Shown here one piece after another: positions 1 through 6,180 of a stretch of DNA of 10,034 nt (its first letter is position 1; each line of letters opens with the position of its first letter). A program made the position numbers and the translations under genes. The stretch lies in NCBI GenBank assembly GCA_030589825.1, contig JAUUZT010000015.1:1-10034 (forward strand), written 5' to 3'. The notes beneath the pieces were generated by a model. That model did not search any database. It saw nothing but the letters and a program-made list of their open reading frames with translations, and had not been told where the DNA came from. Source of the DNA: Dehalococcoidia bacterium. Its GTDB lineage: Bacteria > Chloroflexota > Dehalococcoidia > GIF9 > AB-539-J10.

Positions 1-1
1 A

Positions 2-796
2 AATGCCTTGAAAATAGTTGGGAAGAAAATAGAAGACTGTAAAATAGTTTTTAACGGTATGGGAGCCGCCAATACAGGTATATCAAGGCTCGTTATTGCT
101 TATGGTGCCAAAGCAGAGAAGATTATCGTAGTTGATAGTAAGGGAATACTGCATAAAGGTAGAAAAGATCTAGAAGAAAAGAAAGAAGCATATGCCTATA
201 AGTGGGGGATGTGCCAGACTACCAATGTTGAACAGAAAACTGGTGATTTAGGAGTGGCCTTGAAAGGCGCTGATATACTGATTTCATGTTCAAAATCTGG
301 CCCGGGAATAATCTCTCCTGAGCAAATAAAAGGGATGGCTAAAGATGCCATTGTCTTCCCCAGCGCCAACCCTATTCCTGAAATCTGGCCCTGGGAAGCA
401 AAAGAAGCAGGAGCTAGGATTGTAGGTACCGGTCGGTCTGACTTTCCGAATCAGGTAAACAATTCTATGGGTTTCCCCGCTATCTTCAGAGGCGTACTAG
501 ATGTAAAAGCAAGTACTATAACTGATGAGATGTGTATTGCCGCTGCTGAATCACTTGCTCAATATGCTGAAGAGAGAGGTATCAGCGAAGATAATATTAT
601 AGCCAAGATGGATGAGCCGGAAGCCTTTGTTCGTGAGGCAGTAGCCGTAGGAATGAAAGCTCAAGAGCAAGGCGTTGCTGCTATTAAAATTAGTGCTGAA
701 GAGCTTCGTAAAAAAGCCGAGACTATTATCAATAGTGCCCAGGGGCAAGCCAAGGCCTTAGTAAATGATGGTTTTATTGCTCCCGCTGTAACCTAG
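2..796 (+). CDS. Malic enzyme, C-terminal NAD(P)-binding part (5' end outside window)
   Basis: Oxidative decarboxylation of malate to pyruvate and CO2 with reduction of NAD(P), in the cytoplasm. The frame is open from base 2 to the TAG at 794-796, so the N-terminal catalytic half lies upstream of the window. The TTG at base 8 is only an internal codon. The visible protein starts in the family's typical NALKIVGKK segment, followed by a dinucleotide-binding loop (NGMGAANTG), a VDSKG turn at the end of the second strand, and the family block FPSANPIPEIWP...GTGRSDFPNQVNN...FPAIFRGVLD. The usual GAGAAG loop is changed to GMGAAN, and the common D-V-F-I-G-V-S segment reads DILISCS, so it is a somewhat divergent member. 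Cofactor preference cannot be read with confidence. It sits 40 bp upstream of the CoA-ligase genes on the same strand and is probably co-transcribed with them. The family call is firm. The physiological direction is not visible. Confidence 0.9.
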   Translation, partial: NALKIVGKKIEDCKIVFNGMGAANTGISRLVIAYGAKAEKIIVVDSKGILHKGRKDLEEKKEAYAYKWGMCQTTNVEQKTGDLGVALKGADILISCSKSGPGIISPEQIKGMAKDAIVFPSANPIPEIWPWEAKEAGARIVGTGRSDFPNQVNNSMGFPAIFRGVLDVKASTITDEMCIAAAESLAQYAEERGISEDNIIAKMDEPEAFVREAVAVGMKAQEQGVAAIKISAEELRKKAETIINSAQGQAKALVNDGFIAPAVT

Positions 797-818
797 AATA
801 AACCCACTAGTTTGATTC

Positions 819-836
819 GAGGAGGAATATATGTAA
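819..836 (+). promoter_or_regulatory. Strong ribosome binding site with start-stop codon pair before the ligase beta gene
   Basis: GAGGAGG (819-825) is followed 5 nt later by ATG at 831-833, which is directly followed by TAA (834-836). The real gene start ATG at 837 comes immediately after. The Shine-Dalgarno spacing fits the start-stop ATG better than the gene start (11 nt). Ribosomes may therefore initiate on the two-codon ORF and then shift or reinitiate at 837, or the site may simply tolerate long spacing. The bases are seen directly. A regulatory role is inference. Confidence 0.45.
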
Positions 837-2084
837 ATGGCCAGATTATTTGAATACGAAGGCAAAGAATACCTTAAAGGAGCTGGTATCGCGATAGCGC
901 AAGGAGAGGTTGTCTCTACGGCTAAGGAAGCGAGGGAAGTGGCCACTAAATTGGGAAAGCCTGTTGTGGTAAAAGCACAGGTCTGGGCTGGAGGTAGAGG
1001 GAAGGCGGGTGGTATAAAGCTTGCTGACACACCAGAAGAAGCAGAGAAAGCAGCCAATAATATTCTTGGCATGGAAATAAAAGGTTTTCCTGTACGTAAG
1101 GTATTGGTAGAGGAAAAGTTGGACATTGCTAAAGAGTATTATGCTGGAGTGGTTCCTGATGGATCATGGACCAGTAGATGTCCTGTACTTATGTTTAGTA
1201 CTGAAGGGGGGATGGATATAGAATCGGTCCCGGAAGATAAAATATTTCGTATTAAACTTGATTATCTTAAAGGATTCCCTGTCTACGATGCTTTAGACTT
1301 GGCAAGTAGCGCTGGTGTTTCGAACGAATTACTAAAAGGGATGGCAGGAGCACTATCCAATATGGTGGAAGCTTTTAAGAAATGTGATTGCAATATTCTG
1401 GAGATAAATCCACTAATTGTAACCAAAGGGGGCAAAGTTATAGCTGGTGATTGTCGGATGGGGGTTGATGACAGCGCGAGTTATCGCCATCCAGAAATGA
1501 AGATTGATATCCCTAGAGAATTTCCCTGGGAACCTAGTGAATTTGATGTTATTGGATGGGGGATTGAAGAGACAGACTTGAGAGGTTCGGGATTTGTTAT
1601 GAAAATGACACTGGATGAAAGTAGTACTGGATATATTGGATTTCATGCTATTGGTGGAGGAGCAGCCATGATAGGCATAGATGCACTCAGTCGTGTTGGC
1701 CTTAAGGCAGCAAATTTTGCTGATACTAGTGGTAATCCAGTAGGTTCCAAGGTCTATCGAGTGGCCAAGACAATCTTTGCTCAACCTAATATAGAAGGCT
1801 ACCTATTAGCCGGATTCATGATCTCGAATCAGGAACAATGGCATCATGCTCATGCCTTGGTTAAAGTTTTAAGAGACGAGCTTCCTAAACGACCGGGGTT
1901 TCCCTGTGTGCTTCTCTTGGCTGGCAACAAAGAGGAAGAGTCACAAAAGATACTGAAGGAAGGTCTTGAAGGTTTACCTGGTCGCATTGAAATTTATGGA
2001 AGGGAACATGTTGAGGATAGCGATTTCATTGGGAACAGGATGGTGGCATTGGTAGAGGAATATCGTAAAGAGAAAGGAAGCTAA
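837..2084 (+). CDS. Divergent succinyl-CoA-synthetase-type beta subunit (carboxylate-CoA ligase, ATP-grasp)
   Basis: Beta subunit of an NDP-forming acid-CoA ligase, predicted to bind nucleotide and the acid substrate and to work with the alpha subunit at 2397-3293. The N-terminal ATP-grasp domain is well conserved: K46, the AGGRGKAGG loop (51-59), VEEKLDIAKEYY (91-102), STEGG (121-125), EINP (189-192) and D205. N191 and D205 are in the usual Mg positions. At 415 residues it is longer than E. coli SucC (388), with extra sequence at about 219-262. The C-terminal ligase domain departs from SucC: DVGGGA is replaced by ADTSGNPV (295-302), and the NIFGGI segment at the second power helix by GFMISN (326-331) followed by a QEQWHHAHA stretch. 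The acid specificity is therefore uncertain. Malate is suggested by the neighbours, and succinate, citramalate or itaconate remain possible. The ATG start at 837 matches the family N-terminus. Confidence 0.85.
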   Translation: MARLFEYEGKEYLKGAGIAIAQGEVVSTAKEAREVATKLGKPVVVKAQVWAGGRGKAGGIKLADTPEEAEKAANNILGMEIKGFPVRKVLVEEKLDIAKEYYAGVVPDGSWTSRCPVLMFSTEGGMDIESVPEDKIFRIKLDYLKGFPVYDALDLASSAGVSNELLKGMAGALSNMVEAFKKCDCNILEINPLIVTKGGKVIAGDCRMGVDDSASYRHPEMKIDIPREFPWEPSEFDVIGWGIEETDLRGSGFVMKMTLDESSTGYIGFHAIGGGAAMIGIDALSRVGLKAANFADTSGNPVGSKVYRVAKTIFAQPNIEGYLLAGFMISNQEQWHHAHALVKVLRDELPKRPGFPCVLLLAGNKEEESQKILKEGLEGLPGRIEIYGREHVEDSDFIGNRMVALVEEYRKEKGS

Positions 2085-2099
2085 GGGGGATTCTGTATT

Positions 2100-2387
2100 A
2101 TGGAATTTGAAGAGAAAACGATAAAAATATTTATTGATACGAGCAAGTGTCCTGATTGTGAGAGCAAAGCTTGTATAGAGGCTTGTAAAATATATAGCCG
2201 AGGGATTCTGCAATTGAAAGATGGGATACCATCTGTAAGCCATTTAGACCCTGAGGAGATAAAAAGGAAAGGTACGGAATGTTTGGCCTGTGAATATCAG
2301 TGCCAGAAGAATGGTAATAATGCTATCCGTATTGAAGTTCCTATTAAAGGCCTTAGTGAATATATGGCAAAACGCAATCTCAAATAA
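2100..2387 (+). CDS. Small seven-cysteine ferredoxin-like protein between ligase subunits
   Basis: A 95-residue soluble protein of unknown role. It has two cysteine groups: C17-x2-C20-x4-C25-x3-C29 near the N-terminus and C61-x2-C64-x3-C68 in the second half. This resembles a two-cluster bacterial ferredoxin fold with altered spacing and one cysteine short of eight. One [4Fe-4S] plus one [3Fe-4S] or incompletely ligated cluster is possible, and zinc binding cannot be excluded. The hydrophobic IKIFID strand before the first group and AIRIEVPI after the second fit the ferredoxin beta strands. A ribosome site (AAGGGGGA, 2083-2090) overlaps the stop of the beta subunit gene, and only 9 bp separate this gene's stop from the alpha subunit start. 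It is therefore tightly embedded between two subunits of one enzyme. A structural or redox-sensing third subunit is a reasonable inference, not shown. Confidence 0.8.
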   Translation: MEFEEKTIKIFIDTSKCPDCESKACIEACKIYSRGILQLKDGIPSVSHLDPEEIKRKGTECLACEYQCQKNGNNAIRIEVPIKGLSEYMAKRNLK

Positions 2388-2396
2388 GGGGAAGAA

Positions 2397-3293
2397 ATGG
2401 CTATACTAATAGATAAAAACACAAAAGTGATTGTTCAGGGGATAACAGGAAGAGAAGGGTCTCTTCGATCTAAGTATATGAAAGAATACGGCACCAAAGT
2501 CGTTGCGGGTACATCCCCTGGAAGAGGGGGGCAGGAAGTTCATGGTATTCCTGTTTATAATACTGTTAAAGAAGCGGTAAGAGCCCATGGTGCTATTGAT
2601 ATGAGTGTTACGTTCATCCCTGGCCCTGGTGTTAAGATGGCTACCTTTGAAGCTATTGATGCTGGTGTTAAGACTATAGTTGGACCTGTTGAACGGGTGC
2701 CACTACATGACATCATGGCGATGATGGCAGTGGCTAAAGAGGCAGGGGTTACTATTGTTGGACCAGGGTCTATTGGAGTTATTACTCCGGGGCAGGCTGT
2801 TGCAGGTTGGTTAGGTGGTAATGTTGGCTGGGCAAATGAATTGTTTAAGCCTGGTCATATAGGAGTACTATCACGGAGTGGGGGAGAATCAGGAACGGTA
2901 CCGTGGGTTCTTCAAAATGGTGGGTTTGGAGTAAGTACAGCAATCCATACAGGCACAGAACCTATTCTAGGGATGTCCTTTGCTGATTTTTTACTTCGTT
3001 TTGAAGAGGACGAACAGACTGTGGCCGTAGCTGCCTTTGGTGAGATTGGGGGTAGTCAGGAGGAAGAGGCAGCGGAAGTTATCAAATCTGGTAAGGTAAC
3101 TAAACCATTTGTTATCTATATAGCTGGTGCAGCAGCACCTGAGGGACAGCGTTTTTCTCACGCATCAGCTATTGTAGAAAGAGGACGAGGTTCAGTAAAA
3201 GGGAAGGTGAAAGCACTTAAAGAAGCTGGTGCCTATCCAGTAGATACACCTAAAGATATTGTTCCTACACTGAAGAGATTGTTAAATAGATAA
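2397..3293 (+). CDS. Divergent succinyl-CoA-synthetase-type alpha subunit (CoA-binding, phospho-histidine)
   Basis: Alpha subunit of the same NDP-forming acid-CoA ligase: it binds CoA and carries the histidine that passes phosphate between the nucleotide and acid sites. It has the CoA-binding Rossmann domain with GITGREG (15-21) and GTSPGRGG (38-45), GEIGGSQEEEAA (215-226), and the active-site segment RFSHASAI with H255, equivalent to E. coli SucD His246. Its length of 298 is close to SucD (about 289). Oddities: the first power-helix segment reads SRSGGESGT (159-167) instead of SRSGTLTYE, the GIGGDP loop reads HTGTEP (184-189), and the usual GPNTPG segment is GPGSIG (122-127), followed by an insertion rich in W and G (about 136-150). 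The gene follows the ferredoxin-like gene with ribosome site AAGGGGAAG (2386-2394). The ligase family is firm. The substrate is open. Confidence 0.87.
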   Translation: MAILIDKNTKVIVQGITGREGSLRSKYMKEYGTKVVAGTSPGRGGQEVHGIPVYNTVKEAVRAHGAIDMSVTFIPGPGVKMATFEAIDAGVKTIVGPVERVPLHDIMAMMAVAKEAGVTIVGPGSIGVITPGQAVAGWLGGNVGWANELFKPGHIGVLSRSGGESGTVPWVLQNGGFGVSTAIHTGTEPILGMSFADFLLRFEEDEQTVAVAAFGEIGGSQEEEAAEVIKSGKVTKPFVIYIAGAAAPEGQRFSHASAIVERGRGSVKGKVKALKEAGAYPVDTPKDIVPTLKRLLNR

Positions 3294-3375
3294 CTTAGGA
3301 GGTATGGCGTATGTAGAGTGTGCCCTTTCGACGTTATTGAAATAATTTCAAATAAAACTTTTATAAGGAGGAAAT
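3294..3375 (+). promoter_or_regulatory. 82-bp spacer with orphan ribosome site, start-stop pair and small palindrome
   Basis: Right after the alpha-subunit stop there is a perfect AGGAGG (3297-3302). The ATG at 3304 (a 13-codon ORF ending at 3345) is only 1 nt from it. A second ATG at 3311 has good spacing (8 nt) but is followed at once by TAG. The lyase gene has its own ribosome site AAGGAGG (3365-3371). A palindrome TTGAAAT-A-ATTTCAA spans 3337-3351 and could be an operator or chance. The spacer may be a decayed gene start or a translational leader. This is inference. Confidence 0.35.
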
Positions 3376-4275
3376 ATGCCAGTATTACGTTCCGTATTTT
3401 ATGTTCCAGGAAATAAAGAGGAGATGATTGCCAAAATACCTAAGATAGCAGCTGATGTTATTACATTTGACCTTGAAGATTCGGTACCGCCGGCTGAAAA
3501 AGAAAAGGCTCGTGAGTTAAGCCATAAGAATCTTAAGATGGCAGCAGCCGCTGGTGCAGACATATATGCTCGTCTGAATAACTGGGAGACCGGCATGACC
3601 AATGCAGATTGTGAGGCCATAGTAGACGAGGGTCTCACTGCCGTATGTCTTGCCAAATGTGGAGGGGCAGATGATGTAAAGCGCCTGGACTGGAAGTTGG
3701 AGGAAATGGAACAGAAGAGAGGTTTAAAACCAGGCAGTATACAGATTCAATTGCTAATTGAAACTGCAAAGGGAATGATAAATGTTTATGAGGCTGCTTT
3801 GGCAAGTCCCAGGGTAAATTCTCTCATCTTTGGTGCAGTTGACTATACCAAAGACATGAGGGTAGATTTGGTTCAACCAAATGGACACGAACAGGAATGG
3901 GCCAGGGCGCGTATGGCATGTGCAGCAAGAGCAGCTGGTATCATAGCTATTGATTGTCCTTATGTGGCATATAAAGATACTGAAGGTTTTGAGGTTGATA
4001 CTAAATATGGCCGTCAGTTAGGGTTTGAGGGACGGATGTTGATTCACCCAAGCCAGATTGAACCTTCTCATAGAATTTACACCCCTGCTCCAGAAAGATT
4101 GGTATGGGCGAAATCAGTTGTCAAGGTCTTTGAGGAAGAAGGCATTGCCAAGGGCTCAGCTGCAGTTGTATTGGATGGACATATGGTAGACACCCCGGTT
4201 TATATGAATGCTCTACAGATACTTGATACAGCGAAACAAATTGAAGAAAAAGAGAAAAAGCGTAACGCAAAATAA
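3376..4275 (+). CDS. CitE-type CoA-ester lyase (malyl-CoA / citramalyl-CoA lyase candidate)
   Basis: HpcH/HpaI-superfamily, Mg-dependent C-C lyase of the CitE / malyl-CoA lyase / CLYBL group. These cleave beta-hydroxyacyl-CoA esters to acetyl-CoA and a 2-oxo acid (glyoxylate, pyruvate or oxaloacetate), or condense them in reverse. Visible family motifs: RSVFYVPG (5-12), FDLEDSVPPAEKEKAR (31-46), the substrate-binding R66 in YARLNN, the metal ligands E129 (LIETAKG) and D156 (FGAVDY), LGFEGRMLIHPSQI (215-228), and the C-terminal LDGHMVDTP with D272, the residue equivalent to the catalytic acid contributed across subunits. Its 299 residues match CitE-like proteins better than the roughly 320 of methylotroph malyl-CoA lyases. 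No citrate lyase alpha or acyl-carrier genes are adjacent, so a free CoA-ester substrate made by the upstream ligase is the better guess. The C-terminus is highly charged (EEKEKKRNAK). Exact substrate unproven. Confidence 0.87.
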   Translation: MPVLRSVFYVPGNKEEMIAKIPKIAADVITFDLEDSVPPAEKEKARELSHKNLKMAAAAGADIYARLNNWETGMTNADCEAIVDEGLTAVCLAKCGGADDVKRLDWKLEEMEQKRGLKPGSIQIQLLIETAKGMINVYEAALASPRVNSLIFGAVDYTKDMRVDLVQPNGHEQEWARARMACAARAAGIIAIDCPYVAYKDTEGFEVDTKYGRQLGFEGRMLIHPSQIEPSHRIYTPAPERLVWAKSVVKVFEEEGIAKGSAAVVLDGHMVDTPVYMNALQILDTAKQIEEKEKKRNAK

Positions 4276-4311
4276 GCTGGGGATAATAAATTAGAAACCT
4301 GGTTTATTAAT

Positions 4312-4358
4312 GAGAGGCAAGGTAACTATCCTAAAAAAGATAGGCTGCCTTGCCTCTC
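4312..4358 (+). terminator. Strong hairpin ending the CoA-ligase/lyase cluster
   Basis: A perfect 11-bp stem, GAGAGGCAAGG (4312-4322) with CCTTGCCTCTC (4348-4358), encloses a second stem CTATC/GATAG (4326-4330 and 4339-4343) around an A-rich loop. It lies 37 bp after the lyase stop. Only TT follows, not a long T run, so it may be a pause or mRNA-stabilising hairpin rather than a classical intrinsic terminator. The rest of the 4276-4515 gap holds a 6-bp inverted repeat (AACAAG 4415-4420, CTTGTT 4428-4433) and the gatB promoter. Confidence 0.6.
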
Positions 4359-4474
4359 TTGTATCCTTTGGGATATTTATAGAGAACATAGAAGACTGCA
4401 GTTTTTACTAGTTAAACAAGAGTTATCCTTGTTAGGAAATAATACTGAGATGGTAATTAACATATAAAAATACC

Positions 4475-4503
4475 TTGCCTCAGCTTAGCGTGATTGTTAT
4501 ACT
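4475..4503 (+). promoter_or_regulatory. Sigma70-type promoter for gatB, predicting a leaderless mRNA
   Basis: -35 TTGCCT (4475-4480), exact 17-nt spacer, -10 TATACT (4498-4503). Start of transcription 6-9 nt later would fall at about 4510-4512, only 4-6 nt before the gatB ATG at 4516. No Shine-Dalgarno sequence precedes that ATG. The match is 4/6 and 5/6 to consensus with ideal spacing. Leaderless expression is inference. Confidence 0.5.
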
Positions 4504-4515
4504 AAATTTGCACTT

Positions 4516-5952
4516 ATGGATTACGAAACTATAATTGGATTAGAGGTTCATGCACAATTGTTAACCAAGAGTAAGATGTTTTGCTCTTGTGGGGCGGATT
4601 ATGCCAGTGCATTGCCTAATACACATGTCTGTCCTGTCTGTTTGGGTATGCCAGGAGTCCTTCCTGTTATCAATCGGAAGGCAATAGAATACACAGTGAT
4701 GACTGCCCTGGCTTTGAATTGCACGATTCCCAGATATACGAAATTTGACCGTAAGAATTATTGTTATCCTGATTTGATGAAAGGATATCAGATATCTCAA
4801 TATGATGCTCCTATAGGACAAAATGGTTGGCTTACTATTGATAGTAAACTAACAAAAAAGAGGATTAATATCACTCGAGTGCATCTGGAAGAAGATGTGG
4901 CTAAATCATGGCACAGAAGTGACTATAGTCTTATTGATGTTAATCGTGCCGGCGTACCATTAATGGAGACAGTTAGCGAGCCGGATATTAGGTCTCCTGA
5001 GGAAGCACGAGATTACTTGGTTAAGTTGCGTAATATTCTTCGTTACCTGGGAGTGTCTACAGGGAATATGGAAGAGGGCAGCTTCAGATGTGATGCTAAT
5101 ATCAGCCTGCGGCCTAGTGGCTCTAAAAAATTGTTTACTAAAGTTGAGATTAAAAACCTGAACAGCTTTAAGGCTGTTTATCAGGCTTTAAAATATGAAG
5201 TAAGACGGCAGAAAAAGGTGTATGAAGAGGGAGGAAAACTCATTCAAGAGACTAGGGGGTGGAAAGAGGCAGAAGGGGTAACAGTTGCGCAGAGAAGTAA
5301 GGAATATGCTAATGACTATCGATATTTTCCAGAACCTGATTTGCCACCGGTGATATTTGATAAAATATGGATTGATAAAATTAAAGCAAGTCTTCCCGAA
5401 TTGCCTGAGGCTAAGAGGGAACGTTTTATGCTACAATATGGTTTGCCATTATATGATGCTGGGGTTTTGACTGCTTCGGGGGCATTGGCTGACTATTTTG
5501 AAGAGGGTGTGAAAATAGCGGGTTGTGATAAAGCTAAGGTAGTAAGCAACTGGCTACTGGGTGATTTCAACAGGTTACTTAACTTAGAGGGCATGGATAT
5601 TGAGAATGCGAGAGTAAGTCCTGCAAATCTAGTTGAGATGCTTGAATTGATTGATAAAGGAGTTATTAGCGGGCCAGCAACTAAAACGGTGTTTGAGGAA
5701 ATGTTTCAAACTGGAAAGCATGCTAGTGATGTTGTAAAAGACAAAGGATTAAGTCAGATTAGTAATGAAGATGAGTTAAGGACAGTTGTGAAAAAGATAA
5801 TAGAGAACAATGCAAAATCTGTGGCAGATTTTAAAGCTGGCAAACAACAAGCATTGATGTTTGTTATTGGACAGGTAATGAAAGCTACAAGAGGAAGGGC
5901 TAATCCCGCTATGGTAAAAGATATTCTTATGGAAGAGTTAGGAGAAAAGTAG
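4516..5952 (+). CDS. gatB: Aspartyl/glutamyl-tRNA(Asn/Gln) amidotransferase subunit B
   Basis: Kinase/transamidation subunit of the GatCAB complex. It activates Glu-tRNA(Gln) or Asp-tRNA(Asn) with ATP and amidates it with ammonia delivered from GatA. The 478 residues match the usual full length. The N-terminus has the family signature ETIIGLEVHAQL, and zinc-site cysteines C23, C25, C39 and C42 (FCSC...CPVC). Downstream come YCYPDLMKGYQISQYD, the ITRVHLEEDVAKS segment, DVNRAGVPLMETVSEPD, and EGSFRCDANIS. The helical and YqeY-like tail runs to GKQQALMFVIGQVMKATRGRANP near the end. gatA and gatC are not in the window. The start is fixed by the family N-terminus, although no ribosome site precedes it. 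The stop TAG directly abuts the secG ATG, so translation of the two is probably coupled. Confidence 0.97.
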   Translation: MDYETIIGLEVHAQLLTKSKMFCSCGADYASALPNTHVCPVCLGMPGVLPVINRKAIEYTVMTALALNCTIPRYTKFDRKNYCYPDLMKGYQISQYDAPIGQNGWLTIDSKLTKKRINITRVHLEEDVAKSWHRSDYSLIDVNRAGVPLMETVSEPDIRSPEEARDYLVKLRNILRYLGVSTGNMEEGSFRCDANISLRPSGSKKLFTKVEIKNLNSFKAVYQALKYEVRRQKKVYEEGGKLIQETRGWKEAEGVTVAQRSKEYANDYRYFPEPDLPPVIFDKIWIDKIKASLPELPEAKRERFMLQYGLPLYDAGVLTASGALADYFEEGVKIAGCDKAKVVSNWLLGDFNRLLNLEGMDIENARVSPANLVEMLELIDKGVISGPATKTVFEEMFQTGKHASDVVKDKGLSQISNEDELRTVVKKIIENNAKSVADFKAGKQQALMFVIGQVMKATRGRANPAMVKDILMEELGEK

Positions 5953-6171
5953 ATGCCGACGTATCTGGCTATTGCTCAATTATTAATTGCTATTGCACTG
6001 ATTGTAGTCATTATGTTTCAACTCCATGGAGGTGGTATGGGAGGTATATTTGGACAGTCAGATTCTGTCTACCGAACACGTAGAGGAATTGAAAAAAGCT
6101 TGTTCATTCTTACTATTGTTCTGGCTGTTGTTTTTGTTATAGTAGCGATAATCTCGGTGCTGTATTCATAA
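5953..6171 (+). CDS. secG: Preprotein translocase subunit SecG
   Basis: Small membrane subunit that stimulates the SecYEG protein-export channel. It has 72 residues with two predicted membrane helices (about 3-23 and 48-70) joined by a glycine-rich cytoplasmic loop GGGMGGIFGQSDSVYRTRRG. The loop and the following basic RTRRGIEK are the SecG signature, and this version resembles Chloroflexota SecG. The ATG follows the gatB stop with no gap. The ribosome site AGGAG lies in the end of gatB (5940-5944), 8 nt before the start. Length and topology are normal for the family. Confidence 0.92.
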   Translation: MPTYLAIAQLLIAIALIVVIMFQLHGGGMGGIFGQSDSVYRTRRGIEKSLFILTIVLAVVFVIVAIISVLYS

Positions 6172-6180
6172 TAACTAAGA

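Noticed and set aside
551..748. Minus-strand open frame under the malic enzyme gene
   Set aside because: Overlaps a clearly conserved coding region in another frame; its translation shows no domain-like pattern.
1413..1784. 123-codon minus-strand open frame under the ligase beta gene
   Set aside because: Entirely inside a conserved gene; composition looks like an antisense shadow and no ribosome site decides a start.
3304..3345. 13-codon ORF after the ligase alpha gene as a leader peptide
   Set aside because: Its ATG is only 1 nt from the AGGAGG, too close for initiation, and it has no run of a regulatory amino acid or attenuator stem after it.
3376..4275. Citrate lyase beta subunit (CitE proper)
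   Set aside because: No citrate lyase alpha (CitF), acyl carrier protein (CitD) or maturation genes nearby; the adjacent CoA ligase argues for a free CoA-ester substrate.
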